64,000 nucleotides of DNA from Saccharicrinis sp963666825 (GCA_963666825.2 OY763044.2:5704001-5768000); one strand, 5' to 3'. Counted from the stretch's first letter, positions 1-8,852 are shown. Made by a program: numbers and translations. The notes: a model not told the origin generated them from the sequence alone.

Positions 1-261
1 TCTAGGGATGTAACTTGTCTTGTGCAGAAATACTTTGGAAAGTACGTGGATAATATCATGATCGAAAAAGGGATGTTGCAGAGTTCTGATGTTAATCGTG
101 GTTATATAAGAACTATTGATGTAAAGGTCAAAACTGATGGTAATTTAAATTGGGAGGAATGTTGTACGATAGGGAAAATTATTCTTTGTGAACTCGAGGA
201 AAATGGTTCTGACATTTACCCATATCGTTTAATTATCGATAAAACTGAAGTCTTAAAGTAA
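1..261 (+). CDS. C-terminal fragment of an unidentified T6SS-locus protein
   Basis: The frame is open from the first base of the window, so the true start lies outside; the GTG at 22 is probably internal. About 86 residues are visible, ending just before the PKD-domain gene 20 bp downstream. The fragment is soluble-looking, with no signal peptide or membrane segment and a cysteine pair (ECC) near the middle. I do not recognise the family. Its position in a same-strand run with tssP-like, tssK and tssO suggests another T6SSiii core component, but this is context only. It does not look like the C-terminus of TssE or TssF as I know them. Confidence 0.55.
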   Translation, partial: SRDVTCLVQKYFGKYVDNIMIEKGMLQSSDVNRGYIRTIDVKVKTDGNLNWEECCTIGKIILCELEENGSDIYPYRLIIDKTEVLK

Positions 262-281
262 AAATAACCCAACCATTAACT

Positions 282-1280
282 ATGAATGAAAAAAATATAC
301 AGTATCGAATTGATTCAAAAGTAATTCAATTGTTTGTGCTGATTGGTGTGATGGGAGTTGGTATTTTGAGTTATCAATTTTACACCTATCATCCTTTATT
401 AAAGGTTGAATTTGAAATTCTTGGAGATCATCATAAGAAGAATGAGATGATAAAGTTTGAAAACAAAACCTATGGTAAGCACCAATTTGAATGGGACTTT
501 GGTGATAGTAGTAAAATTTCAGTTAAAAGATCACCTATACATATTTATGAAAGACCAGGAAAATATCAGGTAAACCTCATGGTTGATGGAAAATATAATA
601 AAAAGATTGAGATAGAGATTGGTAATGAATACAGTGTAGCTCCTGAAATGGTGCTTCCCAAAATAGTTGGTCCAACAACTGTGTTTGTGAATAAAAAGTT
701 TACTCTTACCTGCCCTACAGAAAAAGTAAAAAGTTATGCATGGTATGTTGATAACGATAAGACTCCCAAATGTTTTAAAAAACAATTAAACTATACTTTT
801 AATAAGCCAGGGTATAAAACGGTAAAGTTGGTTGTTAATGGAGATTTAAACCACGCAGTGAAATCAAGTATTTATGTGAAGCAGCAAAAAAATACTAAGG
901 CTCGTGAAATTGGAAATAAAATTGAAGATGATGAAAATTCCGAAGAATTTATTCCTGATACACCTGACTTATATGTGGAAATAGCAAAATTAAAAAAAGA
1001 GGAAGAAAAAGTATGGATTTTACCTGAAGATAGTGAGTTGCAGGTTCAGTTTGTAAATGTCTTAACAAAAGATGGTGACGAAGCCGATTTTGTGAAATAT
1101 TTTAATGAAGATATTCATTATAAATTGGTTTATGCAAATCAGAGTTATGTATCGTTTGCCGAATTGGTAAATGAGTTAAAAGGGAATGAATTTGTTATAA
1201 AGGAGTTTTCAACATTAAGAAATGATAACCGAATTACCAAATTAACCATTAGATATCGTATAAAAAGAAGATTGTTATAA
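282..1280 (+). CDS. PKD-domain inner-membrane protein of T6SSiii (TssP-like)
   Basis: A 332-residue protein with a short N-terminal tail, one membrane segment at about residues 14-33, and the rest presumably periplasmic. Two PKD/Ig-like modules are visible. The first spans about residues 40-112, with the WDFGD motif and the HIYERPGKYQVNL strand; the second spans about 120-198, with WYVDND and the YTFNKPGYKTVKL strand. An acidic linker and a separate C-terminal domain follow. T6SSiii of Bacteroidota lacks TssJLM and uses TssN, O, P, Q and R as its trans-envelope complex; a PKD-containing single-pass protein directly before tssK fits TssP. The TssP name is inferred from domain and context. Only 12 bp separate it from tssK, so they are probably co-transcribed. 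Confidence 0.7.
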   Translation: MNEKNIQYRIDSKVIQLFVLIGVMGVGILSYQFYTYHPLLKVEFEILGDHHKKNEMIKFENKTYGKHQFEWDFGDSSKISVKRSPIHIYERPGKYQVNLMVDGKYNKKIEIEIGNEYSVAPEMVLPKIVGPTTVFVNKKFTLTCPTEKVKSYAWYVDNDKTPKCFKKQLNYTFNKPGYKTVKLVVNGDLNHAVKSSIYVKQQKNTKAREIGNKIEDDENSEEFIPDTPDLYVEIAKLKKEEEKVWILPEDSELQVQFVNVLTKDGDEADFVKYFNEDIHYKLVYANQSYVSFAELVNELKGNEFVIKEFSTLRNDNRITKLTIRYRIKRRLL

Positions 1281-1292
1281 TACGTTTAAACT

Positions 1293-2444
1293 ATGAGTAA
1301 TAAAATATATAGGCCAGTTAACTGGGTAAATGGGATGAATATTAATCAATCTCATTTTGTAAAAGAACAAATGAGTAACCTCACAACGCAAATGTCAGCA
1401 TTACAAACCTGTTTATCTCCTTTTAATTATGGCTTTATTGTCGAAGAAGGCAAAGGTGAAAAATATATTTGGATTGACATTAATAATAATCTTGGTATAA
1501 ATGTAGAGCTTGCTAATGTAAAGATTTTATTCTCTAATGGTTATTTATTGGAGTTTTTGAATAGAGATGAAAATTTTGGCGTCTTTTATTCTGTATTACC
1601 AGAAGATAAGTCACAGGAATATGCAATTGTTTTAAGAGTTAATGTTAACGATCGAGTTGCGTTTGGAAATCCGGATGCAGAAGAGGAACCAATTCGTAAG
1701 CCTTATGTGATTCCTAAAATTACCTTGTCGCTTATAGGTGTTAATGAAGTTAATTCTTCATTTTTTGATATCAATAGTGTCGTTGTTGGAAGGTTGATAA
1801 ATAATGATGAAACGTGGGTTGTAGATTCAGATTATATACCACCGGTTCACAATATTTATAATAATTCAAATCTTATCAGAGTACATCATAATTTTGAGAA
1901 TTATTTAAGTAGTATTGAAAGAAGTACAATAGAGATTATTCAAAAGATCAGGCAGAAAAAGCAAAATAATGAACTTGCTTCAATACTTATGGATATTTCA
2001 ATAAAATTAAATACTCTTTTAGTAGAAGAGATTAATGAATTTAAAACTTTAGGTATTTATAGGACGCCTATTGAGATGTTAACTCCATTCTTTAAGATGG
2101 CGCGTTTGATGAATAATGTTTTAGATACCTGGCAGTCTTGTGGAAAAGATGAAATGATGACTTATTTATCCGACTGGTGTAATATTTCTCAAGGCGAATT
2201 AGAAAAGGTGATTCTGAGTTTGATTCATCATAAGTATAATCATAATGACATTAATAGTTCGGTAAAAGAGGTTACTTATTTTGCAGATGTAATTTCTGCA
2301 ATGTTTACAGTTCTTGCAAGTCTAGATTATATTGGTAAAAAGATAGATACTGATTTGTTTGTAGCTGAAGAGCAGGAAGAAAATATTCCTAATTCAGTAA
2401 CCTCCAAAAAGAAACGAAAATTTAGTTTGCTGGGAAGTTATTAA
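1293..2444 (+). CDS. tssK: T6SS baseplate subunit TssK
   Basis: A 383-residue cytoplasmic protein whose opening (PVNWVNGMNINQSHFVKEQ) matches the N-terminal TssK signature 'W..GM.l...HF..Q'. A beta-rich N-terminal shell domain (to about residue 190), a helical middle and a C-terminal domain with a basic end (KKKRKF) agree with the known layout. TssK trimers connect the baseplate to the membrane complex; in T6SSiii they would dock onto the TssNOPQR assembly. It is shorter than proteobacterial TssK (about 440-450 residues), as expected for this subtype. It lies between the PKD protein (12 bp upstream) and tssO (139 bp downstream, with a stem-loop in the gap). Confidence 0.88.
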   Translation: MSNKIYRPVNWVNGMNINQSHFVKEQMSNLTTQMSALQTCLSPFNYGFIVEEGKGEKYIWIDINNNLGINVELANVKILFSNGYLLEFLNRDENFGVFYSVLPEDKSQEYAIVLRVNVNDRVAFGNPDAEEEPIRKPYVIPKITLSLIGVNEVNSSFFDINSVVVGRLINNDETWVVDSDYIPPVHNIYNNSNLIRVHHNFENYLSSIERSTIEIIQKIRQKKQNNELASILMDISIKLNTLLVEEINEFKTLGIYRTPIEMLTPFFKMARLMNNVLDTWQSCGKDEMMTYLSDWCNISQGELEKVILSLIHHKYNHNDINSSVKEVTYFADVISAMFTVLASLDYIGKKIDTDLFVAEEQEENIPNSVTSKKKRKFSLLGSY

Positions 2445-2533
2445 ATGTCAGTCATTTTCTTTTAAAGAATTTGGAGAAAGTGTGTGATGTTCATGTTAAT
2501 GTAATGATTGATCTAAAAAAATAAAATTTCTTT

Positions 2534-2563
2534 AGTGATAACCTTATCTGTTAGGTAATCACT
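2534..2563 (+). promoter_or_regulatory. Stem-loop between tssK and tssO
   Basis: Inverted repeat AGTGATAACCT / AGGTAATCACT with one mismatch and an 8-nt loop, 21 bp before the tssO start. No clear T-run follows, so it may be an RNA processing or stability element or a weak attenuator rather than a full terminator. Confidence 0.4.
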
Positions 2564-2583
2564 ATTTCAAACTAATTCATGCT

Positions 2584-3093
2584 ATGAAACCGGTTAATAA
2601 ATCTCAAAGAAATAAAGCGTTCTTTCTATATATATTATTGTTTTTAATAACAAATAGTATTGTGGTTGGTATTGTCTATTTCAATTATAGAATTCCTGGT
2701 GCGGAAAATAAGTATCTCCACAATAAAATGGATTTTTTGGCATTGAAAAGTGAGGAGCAAAAAGATTTTCTTCAGAAAATGAATCGCGTTAAATCTCTAA
2801 TTGATACAATGGATACGCCGGGAATAAGCAGAGAATATATTGAGCAGCTTATTTCAACAGAGTTGGCAGAAATGAGAACTAATTTTGCAGCTAAAGATTC
2901 AACATATCTCAGTGATATGTATAACAATGTAATAGTGACGTATTTGGAATTAAAGGTGGCAAAGTCTCAACTGAACGAGCTAGAAGATGCAAAATCGGAT
3001 ATCGATACTTATGTAGAAACTATAGATAAACTCAATGAACGTATAAAAGAGGTGGAAAGGGATCTTGATATCTGTCGACAATTAAGTAAATAG
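2584..3093 (+). CDS. tssO: T6SS transmembrane protein TssO
   Basis: A 169-residue protein with an N-terminal membrane segment at about residues 11-32 followed by a long, charged, almost wholly helical periplasmic part. Heptad-like repeats at about 120-165 (ELKVAKSQLNELEDAKSDID and onward) predict a coiled coil. This size and layout, next to tssK in a Bacteroidota T6SS locus, is typical of TssO, a T6SSiii-specific membrane-complex subunit. Assignment rests on architecture and context more than on a catalytic motif. The next gene is convergent (tssN), with a 357-bp gap and a strong hairpin near its far end. Confidence 0.78.
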   Translation: MKPVNKSQRNKAFFLYILLFLITNSIVVGIVYFNYRIPGAENKYLHNKMDFLALKSEEQKDFLQKMNRVKSLIDTMDTPGISREYIEQLISTELAEMRTNFAAKDSTYLSDMYNNVIVTYLELKVAKSQLNELEDAKSDIDTYVETIDKLNERIKEVERDLDICRQLSK

Positions 3094-3450
3094 AGCTTTC
3101 GATCATGTAATGATATTAAGTGGTAATTTTTATTGGTAAGGAAGGGATTGCATTGTTCTCTTAACAATCAATTATAAAAATGAATTATCTATGCGAATTC
3201 TCGTTTTAGATGTAACTCTTTGATTTGAATGAAAGAGTACACGGTCTTTGAAATTTTGTATCTATATACTGTAAATAGTAATTAAGGTTAGAGTAAAAAT
3301 ATCTCAATATTGTTTAGGCAAGGAGTTTTCTACGGTGTATTAATTTTAAAAATATTGGTGAATTTTCTTTATTAAAATGGTTATTAGGTTTGATTAAACC
3401 GATAAGGGAGTTGATATAACTCCCTTATTCTATTCCGGAATTTGGAACTC
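3094..3450. other. Intergenic gap between convergent tssO and tssN
   Basis: No convincing open frame. The only clear structure is the perfect hairpin at 3402-3428 described separately. The rest is AT-rich and unremarkable. Confidence 0.6.
3402..3428 (-). terminator. Hairpin terminator downstream of tssN
   Basis: Perfect 11-bp inverted repeat ATAAGGGAGTT / AACTCCCTTAT with a 5-nt loop, 23 bp past the tssN stop codon. It sits between two convergent operons and could act in both directions. The flanking T-runs are short, so termination strength is uncertain. Confidence 0.65.
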
Positions 3451-4314
3451 TTAAACTCTCTCACAAACAATGCAGTGGTTTTCCTTTATTGAATTTCTTG
3501 ATATAGATTGATCAATATTTACCATTTTCCATGTACCTATAAAACGGGGTTTTTTATAAAAAATCCAGCCAAATTCATTGTTGCCGGGTTGTGGTTTATA
3601 TTGAATCATTGATTCGGGATGTTTGTGGTTATAATCGTTAATAAAGTGGTAAAAGAAATTTCCAAAATCCATATTTTCTGGTGCTTTTACCATAAATCGT
3701 GAAGCTTTCTTTTTGTTTATTTCTTTATTGATTTCAAGTTTGATAAAAGTGGGATTTGATAATTCTTGTGGCTTTGGCTGAATATATATAGAATCTGAAG
3801 GGTACTCCCATTTTTTATAAACGGCTAAAGGCATTCTCATTGCGCTATCAAATAATTCACAGAACAGCCATGGTAACATAAAGGTAAAAGTCCCGGTTAA
3901 AAAGAGGTAATGTAAATTATGAATTCCATAATGGCCTGCAATCTGAATAAAAACAATGGATCCAACTAATATTACAATAGTAGAAAATAATAATTGAGCT
4001 AACCATTTGTTTTTGTTTTCCCATTCAAACACATTGTTTAGAGCAGAAACATGTATCATTCCAAATGCTAAAGACAGAATTTGTAGTGTAATGTAATTAG
4101 GCATAAAACGTTTAGAAATAATGTTTTCTATGCTCAGTAAAGATAAAATGGCAAATGAAAAAGCAGCTATAAGTAGATATAAAATTGTCTTTTTTTTGTC
4201 TTCAGAAATCAACTTCTTTATTCCTTTTACAAAGGCGATGATTATGGCACCAAAAAATAACATGATGATACTGATGAATTGAATGTCTCCATTTAGTAGG
4301 CTTTTAATAATCAT
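3451..4314 (-). CDS. tssN: T6SS membrane protein TssN
   Basis: A 287-residue protein with about five membrane segments in the first 160 residues (roughly 12-30, 43-60, 75-92, 106-125, 135-152), then a cytoplasmic C-terminal domain of mixed alpha/beta content. The short conserved stretch after the last helix (around MRMPLAVYKKWEYPSDSIYI) is typical of the TssN family specific to T6SSiii. TssN is part of the inner-membrane complex that replaces TssLM in Bacteroidota. It is the last gene of the minus-strand tssQ-tssG-tssN run, 5 bp after the TssG-like gene, and is followed by a hairpin. Confidence 0.8.
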   Translation of the reverse strand: MIIKSLLNGDIQFISIIMLFFGAIIIAFVKGIKKLISEDKKKTILYLLIAAFSFAILSLLSIENIISKRFMPNYITLQILSLAFGMIHVSALNNVFEWENKNKWLAQLLFSTIVILVGSIVFIQIAGHYGIHNLHYLFLTGTFTFMLPWLFCELFDSAMRMPLAVYKKWEYPSDSIYIQPKPQELSNPTFIKLEINKEINKKKASRFMVKAPENMDFGNFFYHFINDYNHKHPESMIQYKPQPGNNEFGWIFYKKPRFIGTWKMVNIDQSISRNSIKENHCIVCERV

Positions 4315-4319
4315 AAGGT

Positions 4320-5234
4320 TTAGTTTTTTGAGATTTGTAAAGTTGTTGAATGGCCTAATACGCCAAAATTATTTTTGATTTGATTGTAATTTGGTTCTGG
4401 TTTTATGGTGTATTCCAGTTCAATTGGAAGTAAATAATCAAAAAATAGTTTGATGAAATTGTAATAATATCCCCCCTTGGAAAATTTGAGTAATTCTTCG
4501 TCTGATATGTCATGTATGATAAACTCAAAGAAAGGTAATTGATCAGAGGAGTTACCCATTATAAAATTGTGACCCAATTTTATAATATGTGGCTTGGGGA
4601 GAGAAGGCAATTCAAATTCGATCCATGTTTTATTGTATGTAATTTCTTTTTTTAAGTGATGAGAAAGTAGTTGAACTGTTTTATTGAGATTTCCTTTGAT
4701 TTGTTTATTATGAGGAAGAATACGAAGTAAATAGAAGAACTCTTCATCTTGTATCCATAATGGCATGTCCCAAAAATCTTTAAAAAAATTCTGGAATTCA
4801 TGACTGTTGTTTAATAAACTCTTTTCTTTTTTTTCAATTTGAACTAAGAATTGGAAAAGATGGTTCTCAAAGGGATTAAAAAACAAACGTGCATCAGCTT
4901 CTTCCTTTTTTTGTTTTTTATGAGAGGAAATTAAATTGCTTATTGATATATTTCTTTCATTGTTAACTGTATCCTCGTGAAAGAGACCTTCCGGAAGCAT
5001 ATCATAAAATCCATTTCTGGATATTGAAATATCTAATACATCTTTGTCTTTGTCATACCTGGTGTTGTAGAGATCTTTTCTGTATGACCGGTTAAAACAG
5101 CTTGTATAGTTGATTTGTGTTTTAATTTGATTTGGTTCTTTTATAAGTGCAACTATTGTTTCTGCTTTTAAATTATAGTGACACCGATTAATGGTTTCTG
5201 CAATGTGTTCTGATGATTGTATTTTATTATTCAT
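4320..5234 (-). CDS. tssG: T6SS baseplate protein, TssG-like
   Basis: A 304-residue cytoplasmic protein. An N-terminal beta-containing domain carries the block ISRNGFYDMLPEGLFHED (about residues 70-87), which I associate with Bacteroidota TssG. A helical middle and a C-terminal region with FDYLLPIELEY and the near-terminal FGVLGHSTTL resemble the TssG 'LP...LG..TYL' ending. TssG forms the TssF2G wedge of the baseplate. TssF itself is not in the window. Its start overlaps the upstream lipoprotein stop by 4 bp, and tssN follows after 5 bp, so the three form one translational unit. The family call is from recall of motif patterns, not a search. Confidence 0.65.
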   Translation of the reverse strand: MNNKIQSSEHIAETINRCHYNLKAETIVALIKEPNQIKTQINYTSCFNRSYRKDLYNTRYDKDKDVLDISISRNGFYDMLPEGLFHEDTVNNERNISISNLISSHKKQKKEEADARLFFNPFENHLFQFLVQIEKKEKSLLNNSHEFQNFFKDFWDMPLWIQDEEFFYLLRILPHNKQIKGNLNKTVQLLSHHLKKEITYNKTWIEFELPSLPKPHIIKLGHNFIMGNSSDQLPFFEFIIHDISDEELLKFSKGGYYYNFIKLFFDYLLPIELEYTIKPEPNYNQIKNNFGVLGHSTTLQISKN

Positions 5235-5749
5235 TTTTTATAGAGTTTTGCGTTTGATTGTATCATAATGTTATTAGTAGAGTTGTTGATATTATAAAAT
5301 TCTAATTTGCCCAAAGAAGAAGATGATACGAAATATCCATTTCTTAAATATAATCCAACTGAATTTTTAGAATCATTACTAACGCTAAAAAATACTAAGT
5401 CGCCTTCTTTTAGGTATGAAGTGTTTTTAAAGAGATATACTCGCTCGTCTTTTAAAATTTCGTTGTAGGTATGTGGGAGAGTAATGTTGTACTGACTATA
5501 GCAAATAAAGTTAATAAACAGGATTGGGTAAGTAATAGATATATATTGTAAAGAGTCTTTTAATTCATTCCAACTTTCGAGGTTTTTATATAATGTAAGG
5601 TTATATATGCTATCAATAGGTTGTTGTAAAATTTTAGAGTACTTGAGTTGCAACGGCTTGCTTTTATCTAATGTTTCTGTATTGTGAATTACTTTTGGAC
5701 TGCAACTATATATTATAATTAAACTGAACAATATGTTAAATTTATTCAT
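5231..5749 (-). CDS. Lipoprotein with degenerate NlpC/P60 fold (TssQ candidate)
   Basis: A 172-residue protein with a signal peptide and lipobox cysteine at C16 (IIIYSC). Residues 70-150 resemble an NlpC/P60 domain: a NITLPHT strand after the expected active-site helix, EGDLVFFS, and a VGLYLRNGYFV segment. The expected catalytic Asp-Cys falls at about P75-I76, and the expected His before VGLYL is S130, so the domain should be catalytically dead. It begins the minus-strand operon with TssG-like and TssN genes. T6SSiii has a lipoprotein subunit (TssQ) in its membrane complex, which makes this the natural candidate; I am not certain that TssQ has this fold. Confidence 0.6.
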   Translation of the reverse strand: MNKFNILFSLIIIYSCSPKVIHNTETLDKSKPLQLKYSKILQQPIDSIYNLTLYKNLESWNELKDSLQYISITYPILFINFICYSQYNITLPHTYNEILKDERVYLFKNTSYLKEGDLVFFSVSNDSKNSVGLYLRNGYFVSSSSLGKLEFYNINNSTNNIMIQSNAKLYKK

Positions 5750-5956
5750 TTTGTTTTACATAATTTAATATTAATAATATGTTATATACAAAGGTATCTA
5801 AAATATTTGATATGGTTATATATTTCTTGTGTTAAAGAGTTTGTTTATTTATGTAAAATGGTGTAAAAAACAGTATGTGAGGTGTGTAAATGTTATGTAT
5901 TTTGGTGAGTGTATTTATTTTAATTGTATGTTTATTTATAAAATAATTATTTAATA

Positions 5957-5988
5957 TTGTAACATAATAGATTATTTAATTATATTTG
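5957..5988 (+). promoter_or_regulatory. Bacteroidota-type promoter of the hcp operon
   Basis: TATATTTG at 5981-5988 matches the -7 consensus TAnnTTTG, and a TTG at 5957-5959 lies 21 bp upstream, as expected for the -33 element. It reads toward the first hcp, leaving a 5'-UTR of roughly 40 nt. The whole 5750-6036 gap between divergent operons is very AT-rich. Confidence 0.55.
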
Positions 5989-6036
5989 TTTTATACTTTT
6001 TATATAAATATTATATTAATTATTAAATTTTAAATT

Positions 6037-6423
6037 ATGTCATTTAAAGCAAAATTAAACGTTGGAGGAAAAGACATGAATGTACTTTCGTGTAGCTATG
6101 ATTTAACTCAGGAAGTGGATGCAACAGGTCGTCCTTCATCTGTGACTCGTGGAGGGAGAATTAAATTAACAGTAGAGAGTACTGGGGAAACAGATTTATT
6201 TGAGTGGATGTGTAATAACTTTGAAAGAAAAGATGGGACAATTACCTTTTATAAGAGAGATACTGATTCTAAATCAAAAGAGTTAGCATTTACCGAAGGT
6301 TATCTTGTGAAGTACGAAGAGAAATTTAATGCAGTTGATAATATGCCAATGGCTGAAGCTTTTGTAATTTCAGCCCGTGAACTCAAAATGGGTAATGGCG
6401 AGCATGTAAACGAATGGGTGTAG
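6037..6423 (+). CDS. tssD: T6SS tube protein Hcp (TssD), copy 1
   Basis: A 128-residue protein of the Bacteroidota Hcp type, starting MSFKAKLNVGGKDMNVLSC and containing the block GRPSSVTRGGRIKLTVEST, then TDLFEWM and a C-terminal AFVISAREL strand. Hcp hexamers stack to form the inner tube expelled by the sheath. It is the first gene after the promoter at 5957-5988, followed by a 210-bp gap with two inverted repeats before a second hcp. Copy 1 is only moderately similar to copy 2, so this is not a recent duplication. Confidence 0.93.
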   Translation: MSFKAKLNVGGKDMNVLSCSYDLTQEVDATGRPSSVTRGGRIKLTVESTGETDLFEWMCNNFERKDGTITFYKRDTDSKSKELAFTEGYLVKYEEKFNAVDNMPMAEAFVISARELKMGNGEHVNEWV

Positions 6424-6444
6424 TAAGTTTGGTCTTATTATGAC

Positions 6445-6472
6445 GAAGGACGACATTGCACTGTCGCCCTTC
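6445..6472 (+). promoter_or_regulatory. Stem-loop after hcp copy 1
   Basis: GAAGGACGAC / GTCGCCCTTC, 10-bp stem with one mismatch and an 8-nt loop, 21 bp after the first hcp stop. No T-run follows. A partial terminator or RNA-stability element that raises Hcp1 over downstream genes would fit. Confidence 0.45.
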
Positions 6473-6478
6473 TAAAAA

Positions 6479-6551
6479 CTGTCAGGATGTCTTCAGTATT
6501 CTAACTGGGTAAAGTTAAAATTTTATTCTTAGATTCTTATTATCCTGACAG
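6479..6551 (+). repeat. Inverted repeat CTGTCAGGAT between the hcp genes
   Basis: Perfect 10-bp inverted repeat at 6479-6488 and 6542-6551 with a 53-nt interval. A third partial copy (CCTGACAG) lies near 6591-6598. It may be an operator pair or an RNA fold; no function can be assigned. Confidence 0.4.
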
Positions 6552-6633
6552 TCTTAACTTTTACTTTCATTTGTAGTTATTACACTGAAACCTGACAGTA
6601 AATTACATTTAAACAAACTATTACCTTATAACT

Positions 6634-7029
6634 ATGTCTTTTCTATCTACCTTAACAGTTGACGATACTGAATATAAAGTGTTAAAATGTCATTTTGGTA
6701 TGAGTCAGTCCGTTGCGAAAAATGGAATGGCAATTCAAAATCCTATTGGTGGAGGATTTATTAATATCGAGATAGAGTCAACTTCCAGTACTGATTTATT
6801 TGATTGGATGGTAAGTGCCAATAAAAAGAAAAATGGTAGCATAACCTTCTATCGTAGGGATGCATTATCCCGATTAAAGCGATTGGATTTTACTGATGCT
6901 TTATGCATTACTTATGATGAAGATTTTAATCATGATGGTTCAAATCCAATGACAACGCGAATTACAATATCTGCCAGAGAGATTGTCTTAGAAGATGTTA
7001 CTGTGTCTAATAACTGGGCAATTGTTTAA
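6634..7029 (+). CDS. tssD: T6SS tube protein Hcp (TssD), copy 2
   Basis: A 131-residue Hcp-like protein with the same order of blocks as copy 1: MSFLSTLTVDDTEYKVLKC, then GGGFINIEIESTSSTDLFDW, GSITFYRRDA and the terminal ITISAREI strand. It lies 17 bp before vgrG, so it probably forms the tube matched to this VgrG-PAAR-effector set. Multiple divergent Hcp proteins are common in T6SSiii loci, where some act as cargo carriers or effector adaptors; which role applies here cannot be told from sequence. Confidence 0.92.
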   Translation: MSFLSTLTVDDTEYKVLKCHFGMSQSVAKNGMAIQNPIGGGFINIEIESTSSTDLFDWMVSANKKKNGSITFYRRDALSRLKRLDFTDALCITYDEDFNHDGSNPMTTRITISAREIVLEDVTVSNNWAIV

Positions 7030-7046
7030 TCGAAAAATATTTTAAA

Positions 7047-8852
7047 ATGGCTTTACATACTATTATTACCATTGCCATTAATGGAGAAGAGTATCAAAAT
7101 ATTAACAATCTTCAGATTAATCAAGGAATATTAGGACATCATCAGTTTTCGGTGGCGTTATTAAGTAATCACTTTGAAGAAGATGGATATACAATTATAT
7201 CTAAAAGTCAGGAATTCATAGGGCAAACCATTGAGATTACGATTAGTAATTATGAAGGGAATACTACAATGAATGAAGGATTCTTTTCTGGAATAATAAC
7301 CGAGGCAGAAGCTTATAAATCACAAGTAGATGACTTTGGTGATTATATTATAGTAAAAGGTTGTAGCCCAACAATAACAATGGATAATGGATTACATTGT
7401 AATACCTTTGAAAAGAAAACTTTATCTGATATTGTAAATAGCTTATCCGGTGATTTTGGAGTTGCAATTAAATGTTCTCCTTTAAATTCAGAAATCCATG
7501 ATTATATAGTTCAATATAACCAAAGTAGTTTTGAGTTTTTAAAACATTTAGCTATAAGGTATGGTGAATGGATGTATTATGATGGGCAGCAAACTGTTTT
7601 TGGCGCAAACTCTGGAGAGGAGATTACCTTGAGTTATGGTGTAGAACTAACAGATTTTAATTTGCGATTAATAACTAAGCCTAAATTAGCTGAGTATATT
7701 ACTAATGATTATTATGCCGATAAAACAATTCAACAAGAATTAGCTACAGGAACTTCTCTGCCCGACTATTATAGTTTTATGGCAGAAAAATCAGAAAAAC
7801 TATATATACAACAACCAGTTTCTGCATACTTAAAGCATAGTGCTGATGGTAATCAGGATGCCAATTTGAAAACAGCAGCAGGTGTTCAGGCCGAAGGAAA
7901 AGTGGCCGGTATGGTTTTGTTAACCGGAACATCTCGTAACTCAGGAGTTAGAATTGGATCAATGGTTGCAATTGTACATCAGGCGGTAAATCAGGAGATT
8001 GAATATGGTAAATACTTAGTTGTTAGTGTAAAGCATTTTGCAAGCGAGTCTGGCGATTATCAAAACCATTTTGAAGCAATTCCCGAGGGTGCAATAAATC
8101 CACCTTATACCAATATTCATGCGCAAAATAACTGTTCAACTCAACGAGCAATTGTAATGGAAAATGCCGATCCCGAAACATTAGGGCGTATAAGAGTTCA
8201 GTTTCCGTGGCAAATAAGCACATACTCGCCCTGGATACGCATAGCACAACCTCATGGTGGAGCCAACAAAGGATTTTATTTTATACCTGAAGTAGGCGAG
8301 GAAGTAATGGTAGGTTTTGAGGGTAATAATGTAGAAATGCCTTTTGTAATAGGTTCATTATATAACGGAACTTTAAAAGTAGATGAATTTACTACCGATA
8401 CCAATGATGCTAAAGTAATCCGGACCCGTAGCGGACATACTATTGAGCTGAATGATAAGGATGGTGAGGAAACCATTACTATATATGATAGAGAACAATC
8501 TGTAATTCAGTTTAATACTGCTGAGAAAAGTATTAAAATACAGGCAGTTGAAAATATAGAATTAGGAGCAAAAAATATTAAGCTGGTTGCAGAAGAGAAT
8601 ATAGAATTAGGAGCCACTAAGAATTTACAATTTATTGCTGATGAAACCTGTAATTTTCAATCAGGTAAGGATATCTCCATAAAAGCCTCAGGAAAAGCTT
8701 CGGTTGAAGCTACTAAAGATTTATCTCTTAATGGACAGAATTTAACAGCAGAAGGAAAACAGAATGCAGATTTAAAAGGAGGTGTTCAAACCACTATTAG
8801 TGGAACAATAACTGCAGTTCAGGGAGGTGGTGGAAAAGTAGAAGTGATGTAA
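7047..8852 (+). CDS. tssI: T6SS spike protein VgrG (TssI)
   Basis: A 601-residue VgrG. Residues 1 to about 370 match the gp27-like hub, including a phage-tail-type middle (FEFLKHLAIRYGEWMYYDG). An OB-fold gp5 segment follows with the hallmark NADPETLGRIRVQFPW, then SPWIRIAQPHGGANKGFYFI and PEVGEEVMVGFE. The C-terminal ~130 residues are short repeats (ENIELGAKNIKL, ENIELGATKNLQF) that form the beta-helical needle. There is no C-terminal enzyme extension, so cargo is likely carried by the PAAR protein and effector encoded next. Gaps are 17 bp upstream and 117 bp downstream. Confidence 0.95.
   Translation: MALHTIITIAINGEEYQNINNLQINQGILGHHQFSVALLSNHFEEDGYTIISKSQEFIGQTIEITISNYEGNTTMNEGFFSGIITEAEAYKSQVDDFGDYIIVKGCSPTITMDNGLHCNTFEKKTLSDIVNSLSGDFGVAIKCSPLNSEIHDYIVQYNQSSFEFLKHLAIRYGEWMYYDGQQTVFGANSGEEITLSYGVELTDFNLRLITKPKLAEYITNDYYADKTIQQELATGTSLPDYYSFMAEKSEKLYIQQPVSAYLKHSADGNQDANLKTAAGVQAEGKVAGMVLLTGTSRNSGVRIGSMVAIVHQAVNQEIEYGKYLVVSVKHFASESGDYQNHFEAIPEGAINPPYTNIHAQNNCSTQRAIVMENADPETLGRIRVQFPWQISTYSPWIRIAQPHGGANKGFYFIPEVGEEVMVGFEGNNVEMPFVIGSLYNGTLKVDEFTTDTNDAKVIRTRSGHTIELNDKDGEETITIYDREQSVIQFNTAEKSIKIQAVENIELGAKNIKLVAEENIELGATKNLQFIADETCNFQSGKDISIKASGKASVEATKDLSLNGQNLTAEGKQNADLKGGVQTTISGTITAVQGGGGKVEVM

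Noticed and set aside
1..261. TssE or TssF assignment for the first fragment
   Set aside because: The C-terminal sequence lacks the gp25-like strands of TssE and the ending of TssF that I know; context alone is not enough.
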